From NCBI RefSeq assembly GCF_905475395.1, contig NC_058339.1:61016420-61080419 (forward strand): a DNA stretch of 64,000 nucleotides, written 5' to 3'. This stretch comes from Chrysoperla carnea (lineage: Eukaryota; Arthropoda; Insecta; Neuroptera; Chrysopidae). Within the stretch, counting starts at the first letter, position 1. The number at the start of each line of letters is the position of its first letter. Made by a program: the position numbers and the translations under genes. The notes below the pieces were generated by a model, which saw nothing but the letters and a program-made list of their open reading frames with translations, did no database searches and was not told the DNA's origin. Shown here piece after piece: positions 49,856 to 62,114 of this stretch.

Positions 49856-52800
49856 TTATTGTTTAATGCTATTTTCTTCAGATTGTTTATTTGATGGAGG
49901 TATGTTATTTTGATTCCCATTTACAGGTATGCTATTTTGATCTACATTGGCTGCTGGCAACGGTGGAGATTGTTGATTATTCAATCCAGTATTTGAATTT
50001 AGCTACAACATAAATTTATGTTTACAAACATGGAATAATTTTGAATATTTAGCACATTTTTATATTCAAAGCATTCAAAATCTTTTATTTCTCTCTACTT
50101 ATACAATTTTATTGATTAACAGTACATATTGGACTAGAACTAGTTACTGGTTAAAATATCAGCGGCACAGTGATAAAATTATGAACCAATTTTGTTAGTT
50201 CGAAATTTATTGTTGTCAACTTATATTATTTAAAAAAGGGTGCTCCTTGTCAAAAAAATCTCATTTTTATCGAATTTATTTTATTTATAAGCAAGTAGTA
50301 GTTTTTGTGAGAAATTATATTTTATTTAGAGTGATTATTGTCATGAAAATGTGTTTTCTATATAGAACAGAACCTCTCGTTATTGTTGTCAAATTAAGTT
50401 ATTTTTATAGTGTGCTTTTAATCAGAAAACTGTCAAAAAAGTACCAATATTAGTTCTTAATTTCACCGCTGGTAGAGTATCTCCAACCATAAGAAGTCAT
50501 TAAAATATAAGTAAAATAAAAATATTTAAGTTTGATTAAATGTTAAACTTACTATCGTGACATCAGATTCGAATGCTATGAATGTAAAAAAATATACTAT
50601 AACAAAGGAAATACAGAAATATGAACGATCTAAAAATACCTGCTGATTTTGATCATTTACTGGAATATGTGGCACACCATTATTTTGACTAGGTTGCTGT
50701 GGTACCACTGGAGGATTTTGATTCTGTGTGTTTACTCCCGATGGTGGAACGTTACCACCTTGAGGTGGTACTTGATTACCATGTGGGGGAATATTATTTC
50801 CTGGATTCACTTGATTTGGGTGCTGCTGGTATTGTGGTACCTAATTCGTATAAGTAGTTTGTAAATATTTACTTTTCACTTTACTTGGTATATATGAACA
50901 CTTACTTGCTGAGGATGATATTGTTGACCACCTTGCCCTTGATGATATTGGGCCTGTTGTTGTGCTTGATGATATTGAGCCTGTTGGGCTTGAATATTTC
51001 CTGGATGTTGTTGACCATACTGTTGAGGATGTTGAGCATATGCTCCTTGTGGTGGCGGTTGATATTGTGGTTGCATGTTAGGATGATATTGTTGATTTGG
51101 ATGGTGTCCTTGAGGTGGGAACTATGAATAAGAAAACGATTAATTTATACCCACACCATAGATTTCATTAAAATTATCTCAATTATACTTGAAATGAAAA
51201 TACTATACAAAAATTATTTCTAAGACTATGTTACCTGATTTGGATGACCTCCTAGACCTGGATGTGGAGGATAACCAGCTGGATTAGGTGGTAGCTGCAT
51301 GCGAAAACAAAAAAAAAACGTGCAACAAAATAATTTAGGTGTTATAATCAATAAAAGAACAAGCAATCTTCGATTGGATTTGTTTTATGTTTTCGTGCAA
51401 CTAATAACTATTTGAAAGAGCAAAAATAATTTTTGATTGACGAAACAAATATTTTCCAAGTTAATGAAATAAAATAAGAAGTAATCGATATTTTACCATT
51501 ATATTTTTAAAAAATTTGCTTCTATTTTATGTTTTTTAACGTTTAAGACGAACGCACTAAACCTTCTATAAATATTTTAATTTTTTCGACCTTGAACGCA
51601 TAGGACATAAATAAAAATAAAAAACCGATTGCATAGGAAATTTAACTAAAAATATATCTATGTATAATCAAAATCAAATTTCGAAAGTTTCTTAGCAGAA
51701 CTAGAAGTCAAATCTGAAATGTTTTCACATTTTTTTATCCAGACCGAAAAAATGTAATCTTTCGACAACTTATTATCATTTGGGGGTTTATTATTCGAAA
51801 TTCGATTTTTATTATTATAATTACGTCTTTTCATTTCGCAACCAAATTATTCGATAAAATAAATCAAATTATTATTTATATTCATAAGATTCCAATATTA
51901 AGAGTCCCCATGCAGACAGCAATTTAGAGCTCCGATTGCAAAACCGAGGTTGGGGTTGCATACAAATTTCTTTTTAGGTCGTACAATAGCTTCCATTGTC
52001 TGAATAAAATCTAAAAGATAATTAGATAATGAAATGTTGGAATACTATGAATATAAAAACTAAATTGTAAGTATCTACGTAAATTCTTGTTTGGGATTAA
52101 TTAAAACTCTTCATATTAAAACACAATACACGTAATTGCTAAATTAATTTGTTGAATACATAACAAAAAAAATTTCAAATTAAATGTGAGAGAATCTTAC
52201 AATTCCTTGTGCAATTAAACGTTGAACTTCCTCTAAACGTCGCCTTTCAAATTCTTGATACTCTTCTTGAGTGTATACTTTCTGTTGATCCAATCCTTCC
52301 CAACCAGGATCTTGATTGAAATCAGGTTTTCTGGTTTGGTCTAAAAATTCTTGAAAACTACAATCATTCAAATTTTTGTTGATTGTTAGATAATTTTAGA
52401 TTATATTATGGTAGATAATAAAATACTTACCTAATAAGACCATCACGATTTACATCCGCTTCATTAAAAACATGTTCTCTCATTCTTTCCATTTCTTCAG
52501 CTCGTTCTCTCATATCATCTTCAGGTGTACCTGCCTGATAAAGTTTATCTAATTCTTTTAAAAACAATGCTTTGACTTCATTTTGATCCCAATGACCATT
52601 ACCGTCCAAATCTAAATATAATTTTGTTCATCAACTTTCAGTCTAATTTCAAAATACAATATACATATGTAGTAGGAGATTCGGCAATATTAACGGATAT
52701 AAGATAGATCTTTTATACAGACTATTTCTTCATAAAACGAAAGTTTATATTTACGTAATATACGTTTATGAAGAAATGGTCCCTGAGAACAATTATATAC

Positions 52801-54979
52801 CCATTAATATTGCTGCGTCTTAGATTAATATAATAATATACATAATATATATTACCATGTAGCATGAAGAATGTTTTTGGATCGAAATCTTGACTATCCA
52901 TATGATCCTGTTTTTCCCAAACTTCCTCTAATTGTTGCTTGCTGCCTGGATGATGTAACTGAAACATATTATGCAAATGTTAAAGTTTTGTTCATTTCTT
53001 TTGAGATAAAAATTAAAACATATCTTCAACAAATGAAAACACGAAAAGTAAAAGAAAAGTCTTTTTTATCAAAACGCTTAATAGTCGCATTGGGTGAAAC
53101 TTGGCTTAGAAAGACGAACTCTACATGTTGACTTATATTTGCCCAGGGCCGGATTAACAAGTAGGCAGAATAGGCAGTTGCCTGGGGCCCCCGATTTTAG
53201 GGAGCCCCCGAAAAAACGAAAAAGACTTCTATAATTTTCTTACAAACATAAAATTCTAGAGAGTGGAAGAAAAATATAATCAGAACTGAAAATAAATTTT
53301 ACTCAAATAAATAAAACTCAATTGACCACATTCAAAAGGCGACGACCGACGAACTAGACAAGGTTCCTAAAAAGGACATTTCCGACTCATTTGACAAATT
53401 GTATGAGCCTGCAAAGAAGTGTATGTCAACTACACAATGGGAAGCACATTCGAATGCGACGAATGCAGTTTACGATTCATTTGATATCATATTAGAGGCT
53501 CTAGAAATCATTGCTGATGATGAATCACAAAATACTGACAAAATCGATATTGATGATATAATTGATGAATTTGCCGAAAACAAATGTAGAAAAGGGCATG
53601 TTTAAAATGTAGATAGTAATTTTATTGATATTATTACATTGTGACAATAAAATTTTTATGAAAGATATAAGTTTGTATTTTTTAATTGAAAAAAGAAGGG
53701 AACGGACGTGAAAAACGGCCCCCCAAATTGATGGTTGTCTACGGCCCCTTTGAAGGTTAATCCAGCCCTGTATTTGCCCCAAATTTTAATATGACTACAA
53801 CATTATCATGTTTTTTTTATGTTTGATCCCTTTAAACAGAACAGAATAAATTTTTTATTGCTAGGCTAAGTTATTAAAAAACTCAAGCACTAATATAATA
53901 ATCAAATTATTGCTGTAAGAAATATGTTTAAAAAAAATTAGGCTAAATACTTGTTGATCACTCTAAACATTACCATTAACTAAAACAAATAATCTAAAGA
54001 TAATTACCGGTGCATGTTTTTTATGTTTTTCGACTTGTTCTTGTATTTGTTTTTCCATTTCTTTCCTTTTTTCCTCATCTAATGCTTTAAGTTTTTCTTG
54101 TTTTTCGAATTCTTTTTGCATTTCATAATTTTTAAATTCTTCTCTTCGTTTTTTATCAGCTTCAGCTAAATCCTAAAATTATTAAATCCAATTTATAGTT
54201 GATTAAATATTGTTGACTATTAATTGGGATGAAAATGGAAGATTTAGTGTTATTTTTTTAGGTTTTTTTCAGTCAAGGTTGGACTCTTTTGATTTTAGTT
54301 ACATATATTTTTGTTATACTTACTTGTGACGTTTTTGCTATTAATTTTTTCAAATCTTCTATTTCAAATGTGTGAGGATTTTGGTGGTCTAAATGTTCTA
54401 CATCAGAATCATCGATTGAATTTCCTCCATGGCTTGCGCCTCGAGAATGATTTTCATTAACTATTCCATTTTCTATATTATTTTTCAATGAAGCTAAATG
54501 ACGAAGACGTTCGATCTCCGCTCTTTTAATTTCATCTAATTGATTTCTTACATGGTGTGACACGAATTCTAATTCATGGGCAATTTTCCCATTCTAAACA
54601 ACACGTCAATTGTAAATAAAAATATTAAATGAAAACTAATACAGAACGAATAAAATTCGATTTATCAACTCACCCTTATATCAGCCTCATCAGCTTTTTC
54701 TAATTTCTTTCTAAATTCTGGATCACTTTCTAATGCATTTACGACTTCTTTTAAATATCTATGATATTCCATATAATCTTCCTAAAAGCAATTTTAAAAA
54801 TTTTATAAAAACTATAAAATGGCCAAATATACAAAACTTACCAAATCATCTTTGTCTGTTGGAATTTCATTTTCACTGTTTTCATTATTTTCATCACCCT
54901 TTTTTTGTTCTTTAACTGGAGGACAAATTATTTGTCCAAAAATTAAACATATCACAAAAACTTCCAGTAAAATCTTCAT
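49856..54979 (-). CDS. NUCB1: Nucleobindin-1 (secreted/Golgi calcium-binding EF-hand protein), 11 coding exons
   Basis: Calcium-binding protein of the secretory pathway. Coding exons, minus strand: 54979-54842, 54781-54674, 54593-54324, 54172-54008, 52958-52856, 52611-52431, 52357-52201, 51294-51235, 51121-50906, 50840-50640, 50002-49856. All phases close; the product is 581 aa. A signal peptide covers about residues 1-19. Then come an acidic N-terminal region with the helical EDYMEYHRYLKEVV block, a charged coiled coil (about 173-225), and KTFFMLHD, the family block just before EF-hand 1. EF-hand loop 1 is D262-E273 (DLDGNGHWDQNE); loop 2 is D314-E325 (DVNRDGLISFQE). Both keep their calcium ligands. 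Residues 375-581 are a long Q/P/N-rich tail with QYHQ repeats, encoded by four exons. The start is the ATG that opens the signal peptide. Intron 4 holds a hAT insertion. Total length is close to that of other insect nucleobindins. Confidence 0.96.
53136..53778. mobile_element. Non-autonomous hAT element with 8-bp target duplication, in NUCB1 intron 4
   Basis: The element is 53144-53770 (627 bp), with ends CAGGGCCGGATTAAC and GTTAATCCAGCCCTG (inverted, one mismatch) and a perfect duplicated TATTTGCC at 53136-53143 and 53771-53778. Subterminal GC-rich blocks (GCCTGGGGCCCCCG; ACGGCCCCTTTGAAGG) are typical of this hAT type. Inside, plus frame about 53399-53605 reads TTQWEAHSNATNAVYDSFD and ILEALEIIADDES, matching the TRWxARxxATKAL...ALxxI region of ZMYM/DUF4371-type hAT transposases. 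The rest of the transposase is deleted. Confidence 0.9.
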
Positions 54980-55058
54980 TTTTAGGACTTTTCACAATAA
55001 ATATTACTTTGTTAATAAATAGTTATACGTTGAATTTTATAAATTCTTGTACTTTTGA

Positions 55059-55278
55059 TGACGTAGATTTGGGGGAAAATTGCAATTTTATACTTTACAT
55101 TATTATTTTGGAAAATTTGATACCCTTAAAATCTGACGTGTTACAATATGTTTTGCTTGTATGTAATGTACCTATATAAGATTTATTTATTTTATTGCAT
55201 CCGATTGTATTCCGAGATAAATTATTGTGCTTGTGTTCTTTTATTAATGACAGCATACTGACCATAACAATGACGTCA
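55059..55278 (-). promoter_or_regulatory. CRE-type sites upstream of nucleobindin
   Basis: A perfect palindromic CRE, TGACGTCA, lies at 55271-55278, about 290 bp upstream of the NUCB1 start codon and inside AATGACGTCATT. A second half-type site, TACGTCA on the minus strand, lies at 55059-55065, about 80 bp upstream. CREB/ATF-family bZIP factors, including ER-stress ATF6/XBP1 relatives, bind such words (established). Linking them to NUCB1 control is inference. Confidence 0.4.
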
Positions 55279-56352
55279 TTGTTTACAACACTGAATACGT
55301 AGAAATGAAATGTCAAACGGTACTGATCAGTATACTGGTATGTTATTTAATTTCAAAAACATTAATGCCATCTATCGACAATCAATAAAAAGTAAAAGTA
55401 TATATTTTTTATAAACTAGTTTGAAACTAGGGTGCTATGTTGGGGGGGGGGGAATATCCGAATGTATTTTTTCATTAAACTATTTAAACTTTTCCAGTAA
55501 CAGACAAATATTTTCTAAAAAAATGCTTGATATCGATTCGAAAAACAGCTCTTGATACGAAATTTTAGCCGATTTTACTGAATTGCTCTTCATACGATAT
55601 CTCAGAAACTATGTAATAAATCATCAATATAAGCTGATTTTTGTATTTTTTGAATTAAAACGGTTTTATTTTAATTAAAACGGAGCTTTTAATCCAAATT
55701 GGAAACAAAATTTTTTTTTCTTATTTTTCTCTCGTCAGGGATACCTTTAAATCAAAAATAATTTTTGTGGTTTTTTGCGTTTGTTTTTTTTTTCCATATT
55801 TTGCTAGCAAGGGCATTCCCCCTTGAGCCCGTGGCCTTCAGCCTTTAAGTAAAGAAAAAATCATTTAATGTAAAGAAGGAAAGGCGTAGTTATAGGGATG
55901 AAAAGTTGAAGTTTTACGATTTCCGCATCTTTCTAGCATGTCTAGAAGTGCTTTAGAATAAAATTTTGATTCCTTGGAAACATAAAATAACAAACATTGA
56001 AATTTTTTAATGGAATTACAATGGAGTGTATACTACGCAAGTTTCTAAAAACTACTGATGCGTATTGATGTTGTGAACGACAGGTTGTTTATAGAGTATC
56101 TCTTAGCTGGAAAACCCGTATCACCTGACTAAGACTTATTCACTTATTACCGGAATTGAAAAGATATTAGGAATCAATGGTTAAATATAATAAAATTTAA
56201 TAATGGAAAGCTAATAATGGAATAAAGTTAAAATATAAACTTCTTATAGAATTTTTATTCTTAATATAAAAATACAATTTAATGTTTCTATAAATTTTTT
56301 AAGTTTTTTATACTAACAATTGATTTAAAATTTGGAAAGACAACATAAAACT

Positions 56353-56358
56353 TTTATT
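56353..56358 (-). terminator. Adsl polyadenylation signal candidate
   Basis: AATAAA on the minus strand about 40 bp past the Adsl stop codon. The position is plausible for a short 3' UTR. Confidence 0.4.
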
Positions 56359-56397
56359 TTCGATTTCATTAAAAAATTATATTACAACAAAAACATG

Positions 56398-58249
56398 TTA
56401 AATATTTAATGTTACAGGAGAATTAGCTGCGGCTAATGAATTGGCATATTTTTTCAATAATGGTTTTACTTCATCTTCTAAAAATTCTGTAACTTGTTCT
56501 GATGCACGACCAATGAATGTTTCTGGTTTTAATAAATCTGTTAACTCATCCAGTATAGGTTTAAAATATGGATCATTTTTAATTCGTTCAATTAGATCGT
56601 TATCTAATCCGTGTTCTTTAACTTGAGCAGCTGCTTGATGAGACAGTACACGAATTCGTTCATGACATATTTGGCGATCACCACCTTTTTTAACCATTGC
56701 AACAATTATATTTTCTGTGGACATGAATGGCAATTCTTGTAAAATATGACGATGAATTACTTTTGGATATACAACAATTCCTTGGGATATATTTAATAAT
56801 GTTAATAAAGCTGCTTCTGCACTGAGAAAACTTTCCGCCAATGACAATCTCCTATTTGCACTGTCATCCAAAGTACGTTCTAACCATTGCACGGAATGCG
56901 TGGCGGTTGCATCACCGATTAATGTCATTAAATGTCTAGCCAATGCACAGCATCGTTCTGATCGCATTGGGTTACGTTTATATGGCATTGCAGAGCTGCC
57001 AATTTGTGTGGCTTCGAATGGTTCTTCCAATTCTTTTCGTGATGCTAATAACCTTAAATCGGTACAAATTTTATGTATGGTTGATCCTAAACCACTAAGA
57101 GCAGCTAAAACATTTACATCAACCTGTAAAAAATTTAAATTTAGAATTCTTGAAAAAGTTTGAACTGATTGTTTATTACTTTTCTGGAGTATGTTTGGCC
57201 GGTTACTGGATAAGTCTTATTAAATCCTGCCAATTCAGCAACACGTTTATCCAATTTACGAACTTTTGTGGAATCACCTTCAAGAAGTTGTAAAAACGAT
57301 GCTTGAGTGCCAGTTGTTCCTTTCACGCCTCGAAATCTTAAATCGTCTTTGGCTCTAGATAATGCTACTTCATCTAATAGTAAATCGAATATCCATAATG
57401 TAGCTCGTTTTCCAACTAAAAGCATAAAAAAATATAACATTAAAAATTTAAAAACTGCCTTAGTTTGTTTAGATGATAAAATCGAGAAAGCAGATTTAAA
57501 AACGAGAGTGGCAGATTATCTGGGCTTGCCACATTCATCCGCAGGAACTTCACTTAAATGCATAGCGTGAAAGATGATGACAGATTGTCATAGATATGCT
57601 ACGGAAAGATTTGTCTGCGATAGATTCCCCTCCATTAAAAAAACGCGGAGATGAATTAACCGTAGAGCTAGAGGCAGTAAAGAACAGCAAATATATAATT
57701 TACTTATCACCTCCACGGATATAAAACTACTGGAGGAATGGTCCAAAAAAATGGAGGCTATAACCGACAATTAGCATTTAGAATTAGAATAAGAAAGAGG
57801 AGGTCATATATCACTTGCTGCGTTGATCTTCGACACTGGAGAACCAACTGAAGAAATACTGGAACAAGGTTTTCTGACCCAATTGGTAGAGAGAGCTTAC
57901 CTGTTGTTAATTGCGCAGGCTGTAAATGTGTAAAACCTAATGTTGGCAAATCTTTATATTTTTCAGCAAATTCTGACAATTTACTGATAACACCAACCAA
58001 TCTTGGAAGTAATAAATCTAATCCATCTTTAATTATAATCAAGTCCGTATTGTCAGTTACAAAACATGATGTTGCACCTAAATGAATAATTGGAGCTGCT
58101 TTTGGACATAAATTTGCCAAAACATGGACATGTGCCATTACATCATGACGTGTCAGTTTCTCTTCTGCTGCTGCAGCATCAAAATTTATATCATCCACAT
58201 GTTGTTTTAATTCATTGATTTGTTCGTCGGTAATATCAAGACCCAATTC
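56398..58249 (-). CDS. Adsl: Adenylosuccinate lyase, 5'-incomplete (last three coding exons)
   Basis: Purine-synthesis lyase of the fumarase/aspartase family. It cleaves SAICAR to AICAR and adenylosuccinate to AMP, releasing fumarate each time; it is a cytosolic homotetramer. Coding exons, minus strand: 58249-57901, 57415-57180, 57123-56398 (stop TAA). Phases are 0, 1 and 0, all consistent, giving 436 residues from [10 protein letters not shown] to the C-terminus. Visible motifs: LRHDVMAH-like [38 protein letters not shown] (catalytic His), [22 protein letters not shown], and the signature [15 protein letters not shown] (catalytic-loop Ser). Against the human enzyme (484 aa) about 48 N-terminal residues are missing. 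They belong to one or more upstream exons that I could not find between 58250 and 64000. Introns are 56 bp (57124-57179) and 485 bp (57416-57900). An AATAAA (minus strand) lies at 56353-56358. Confidence 0.96.
57430..57900 (+). pseudogene. Interrupted coding-like stretch in an Adsl intron (possible element relic)
   Basis: The 485-bp intron is less AT-rich than its surroundings. On the plus strand it shows three coding-looking pieces in different frames: one with [18 protein letters not shown] (about 57490-57565), one with [20 protein letters not shown] (about 57588-57645 and on to about 57725), and one with [16 protein letters not shown] (about 57725-57773). Frame changes and stops separate them. 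I do not recognise the protein. A decayed gag-like or other transposon fragment is the simplest reading, but this is inference. Confidence 0.3.
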
Positions 58250-61200
58250 CTAAAACAAACAAAAGAAAATTTTTAATTTATGCTAATTTGTAGATTTTAT
58301 TGTATAGTCTCTTAGTATATATTTTTAGATATAAAGAATATCTGGATCAAATAACCATAAATTTTCGTAGTACTTAGTACAATTTTCGTTTTGTAACTGC
58401 TTTCAATGATTAAAATTGAAAATGCTAAGTAAACCAATTTTGTCCCAAAACCTACAAAAATAGTTTTCCTTTAACGAGTGGGTTAGCAGTATTTGAGATA
58501 TCGATCTAAATTATTTTTGTTTCGGAGCGATTTTGGAGATATTACGAAAAATACTCATCTTATCGTCAAATAAGTTGAATGTTTACGAATTTGAATCCTA
58601 ATTACTCTAGATAATCGAAAGACGCGAAAATCTGGTTGATTTTGTGTTTGAACGATAAGTTTCTAAGATATTGACTGAAAAAAATTGTTACAGGAACAGG
58701 ATATCACCCTCATCTTCGATTTAAGTCGATATCTCAGAAGTTGATCGTCCAAATCTTAAAGCGATCCCATTTTGTATTTTTTGAGTCGAAAATGCTCTAG
58801 AAATGGTTATTATACAAAACGGAGACAAAAAAGAAATTTCCGATTTTTTACAATCATAATAAAAACATGACAATTGGATAATGGAGCAACATATTTTGTT
58901 ATCACTTTATAATATTAGTCATTTTATTAGGTACCTGGATAAGATAAGAATTTATCTAGTTAGTATGAATGAGGGGACACAAAACATTATTGTAATTGTA
59001 ACAGGTGTGGTGAAGAATTTTTGTATGAATATTTTTTAAATCTTAAGTAAAATAATTAAATTTGGTAGAAAAAAAAATTGTGTTTAAAAAAATGGTGTCG
59101 ATACAAACCGTTGGTAGTGTTGTAATAAAAAGTTTTAAATTGGTAACTATATTAATTAATTGATTCTATAAAAATGATTAAATATAATCTAGAGTTAGTT
59201 CATCATATTAATTAGTTTACACTTGCGCCATAAAGTTTGAGCTCAAGTAATTAATAGAATGCTTGTAAATTATTTTTGAGTTTGAAAATATTTTAAATAT
59301 TTTACGTCTGTTTCGAATTCCCTGCACGAAAACAACAAAAAAATTATTAAGTATCCTGATAATTATGTATTTTTGATTACTATATAAAATGATGATGAAA
59401 AAGATTACTATATAAAATATATTGATTAAAACTTTAAAATTTGAATCGATATAGGCAATACACAATGCAAAATTGTAAAACTTTTTGTAAAGAAATTCGT
59501 TTTGATATCGGGAAATATTACAACTTGAAAGTCGAATAATTAAAAAAATTATTTTTCATTTAGTTAAAGGTATGTTTTATTTAGAGTCCCTTAAACTAAT
59601 TTAGGTAAACTTATTAGCCTTTTAAATTTATTTTATTCAGGAACCCTAAAAAGGTTTCGACAAAATCGAAAATTATTATGTGTTTGAAAATGAAATTCAT
59701 ATTGTTATCTCATGTATCTCCTTAAGTTTTTTTAATTTACTATAGAATTAAAAATTACTCCAGATATCGAAAAATTTTATTCTTAAATTTCGTCTTATAT
59801 TGATTGTCAAGTTATAACAAAATTCAACATAAAAATTGAAAATATAATTTTTTTTAAATTTGCGTCCCCACTACCGTACATCCTTAATTAGTTGGGTACA
59901 ACGTTTGTTTTTTGTTTCCAATAATTTATTAAGGTTTTAACTTTAATTAAAATTTTTTTTTTTTAAATAGTCCTAATTTCCACCGACTGGTTTTGGAGAA
60001 ATCTATGAAAACATATGAGACCAATGTTAAATATGCCTTCTTTTGAAGTAATATATTATTTAAATAATCGGCCAAACGATCGAATTGATTAAAACTTCTA
60101 AATTCATGTTTAAAAAAAAGTCAAACCTTTTATTCGAAATTTCCCTGGCGCTCGTACATCCTTAAGAATGATATTTTGAATTTGCAAAATATGTGTAGGA
60201 ACTTAATTAAAAAAATTAATATTTAAAAAACCGAAGACTAACTCTGTTGTTATGCATTTAAGTACCTATCCAATTGAATTAATTAATATCGTACATAATA
60301 ATTACTTACATGAGAAATGAACAAATATAATTTATTGAACTTTGGTGGGGTTAAATGTCAATTAAATAAGTATTTCAGTAAAAAAAAAAAACAAGATAAT
60401 TACTTACATAGAAACAATATTTCATTTCTATATGAGATGATTTTGAAAAAAAAGGTATCAACCGCTTCGTATTGATTAGAGAAAAACTAACGACGACGAA
60501 GAAAGCCAATTAAAAACTGTTTCGGTAAAATCCATTACAGAGATTTAGCTACAGCTAAATTTAAGGAATTTAACGATTTTTTGCTTTCGAGTCAGAATTA
60601 ATCAGCTGTAATAATCTTTTGATTTAAATAAAGGATATTTATTATTGTTATTTGTTTCCTGCTTCTGCTTATCGTTAAACTTGTTCATTATGTAATCGTT
60701 AATCGTTCGGTTGAAGCTTTATAAATATTTTTCCAAAAACACTGATTTTAGGATAAATCAACCTATAACGAGATTAACCCTAAAAAATGTTCAACCAAAT
60801 CGAAAATATTGCGTGTTTAAAAATGAAAATATTGTTAGTCTCCTTTATAACGTGAACGATTTCTGTAGTGAAGTTGTAAAATTCGAGATTAATCGGTATA
60901 AAAAATATATTAGTATACTTCTCATCGACCTCATCGATGAAATCTTTGATGAAATGTAATGAAAATTCTTTATACATTGAATTACTGTTAATATTGATGG
61001 ATATTGATGAATTATGTATGGTAGAAACTATTAATAGATTTTGATTGTGGTTCGGTAGCCCACATAAATTGAAATGTTATAATGGGTCATTGTTCATTTG
61101 TTTATTTATACCAGTGATACAGAAAAGAAATAAAATACTTAGAAATAAATTCTATAAATTCATTAAAAATATGCGCGATAGCTCGTTGGATTCGGAATGA

Positions 61201-62030
61201 TGTCTAGAAAAATGTGCCAACAGAGTTTTTCAGCACAAAAAAAATTTTATAAAAACTTTAAAGAATTTCTAACCGTGAGAAATTTATCTCAAAGTTAATT
61301 TTTCACAAAGTATACTAATTTGAACTTGTTGAGCAGACTGTAATCATGTTCAATAAGCTACCCATCCACACATCTTTCCTGCGACTAAAATGCGTTCATT
61401 TCTAAGACGTTTTCGACTTATTTTTACTTGAACAATTCATTCTCCAATCAATAGGCGTGTGTTATTTTACACCCTGTATGTAAAGTTATGGACCTCACCT
61501 TAATAAAAGTAAATGAAAAAATAAGGAATATTTTTTTCCCGGAGGTTTGAAGAACCATATAGTAAGGCTTTTAAGAATATAAATCTTATTTGCGAGCCCA
61601 GGTCGTATAAAAATCCCAAATACAGTTTAGAATAGAAAAATTTTTGCTTCTAATTTTACACTAAAATATGGATGCCTAATCGATTTATATTGTTTCCTTT
61701 GGTATCCGAGAATATTGGCAAATGTATAAAAACTAGTATTTTTAGCGGAATATCTAAGGATCCGCCATCTGTATTAGTTTTTGTATTAATTGACTTCTAG
61801 AATAGAAAGGCGTTAGGCCTAAGACCTAATGCCTGAAAGTTTTTGTAATAATTTTACCCTTTTGGTCGCAATTGCCTTGCATCCATAAGTTTTAACTGTT
61901 TTGTGTAAAGTACCGATAAAAACATTTAAACTTCTATATCTTGGTGTAAAACAAAATTTTCAACATAAATGTCAGGAGGCGAGTGTCACCACCTCCCAAT
62001 CTATTTCTAATGATAAAGAGATATAATTAA
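58250..62030. other. Upstream flank or first intron of Adsl; no exon recognised
   Basis: The Adsl reading frame enters at 58249 through an AG acceptor, so transcribed intron continues rightward. I searched by eye for the N-terminal exon (YRSPL..SRYASKEM...TWRxLWxYLA type) and did not find it. A repeated block, AACCCTAAAAA...AAATCGAAAAT, occurs at about 59642 and 60777. A short hairpin (GGCGTTAGGCC/GACCTAATGCC) lies at 61809-61833. Confidence 0.4.
59438..59560 (+). repeat. Dispersed repeat, copy 2
   Basis: Partner of 47258-47372, reading ATCGATATAGGCAATACACA, ATTGTAAAACTTTTTGTAAA, GATATCGGGAAATATTACAA. Both copies are plus-oriented. Confidence 0.5.
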
Positions 62031-62032
62031 TT

Positions 62033-62114
62033 GTTCTATTGGGAGCCCGAAAGTCCTACATTTATGCTTTGGTACTAAAGCATAAATGTGGGACTTTCTT
62101 ATTCCCAACAGAAG
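62033..62114. repeat. Strong hairpin, possible small-RNA precursor or foldback
   Basis: GAAAGTCCTACATTTATGCT + TT (62049-62070) pairs with AAAGCATAAATGTGGGACTT + TC (62077-62098), 21 of 22 positions (the odd one can wobble), over the loop GGTACT. The stem resumes beyond a small internal loop: TTCTATTGGGA (from 62033) against TCCCAACAGAA (to about 62114). A further arm copy, GGCATAAATGTCGGACTTTC, follows at about 62138-62157, after the palindrome GAAAGTACGTACTTTC (62117-62132). Confidence 0.75.

Larger units (their letters stand above)
54980..56397. other. Intergenic DNA between Adsl and NUCB1
   Basis: Holds the NUCB1 promoter sites (55059-55278), an 11-base G run at 55442-55452 that stands out in this AT-rich DNA, and the Adsl 3' UTR at the right edge. 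Confidence 0.5.

Noticed and set aside
50649..51127. Plus-strand frames opposite NUCB1 tail exons
   Set aside because: They are antisense shadows of the Q/P-rich exons.
55442..55452. G run considered as a G-quadruplex
   Set aside because: A single 11-base run; no further G runs nearby to complete an ordinary quadruplex.
60711..60977. Overlapping plus and minus frames of 82 and 65 codons, considered as the missing Adsl exon
   Set aside because: Neither contains the expected N-terminal Adsl motifs, and part of the DNA recurs at about 59642.
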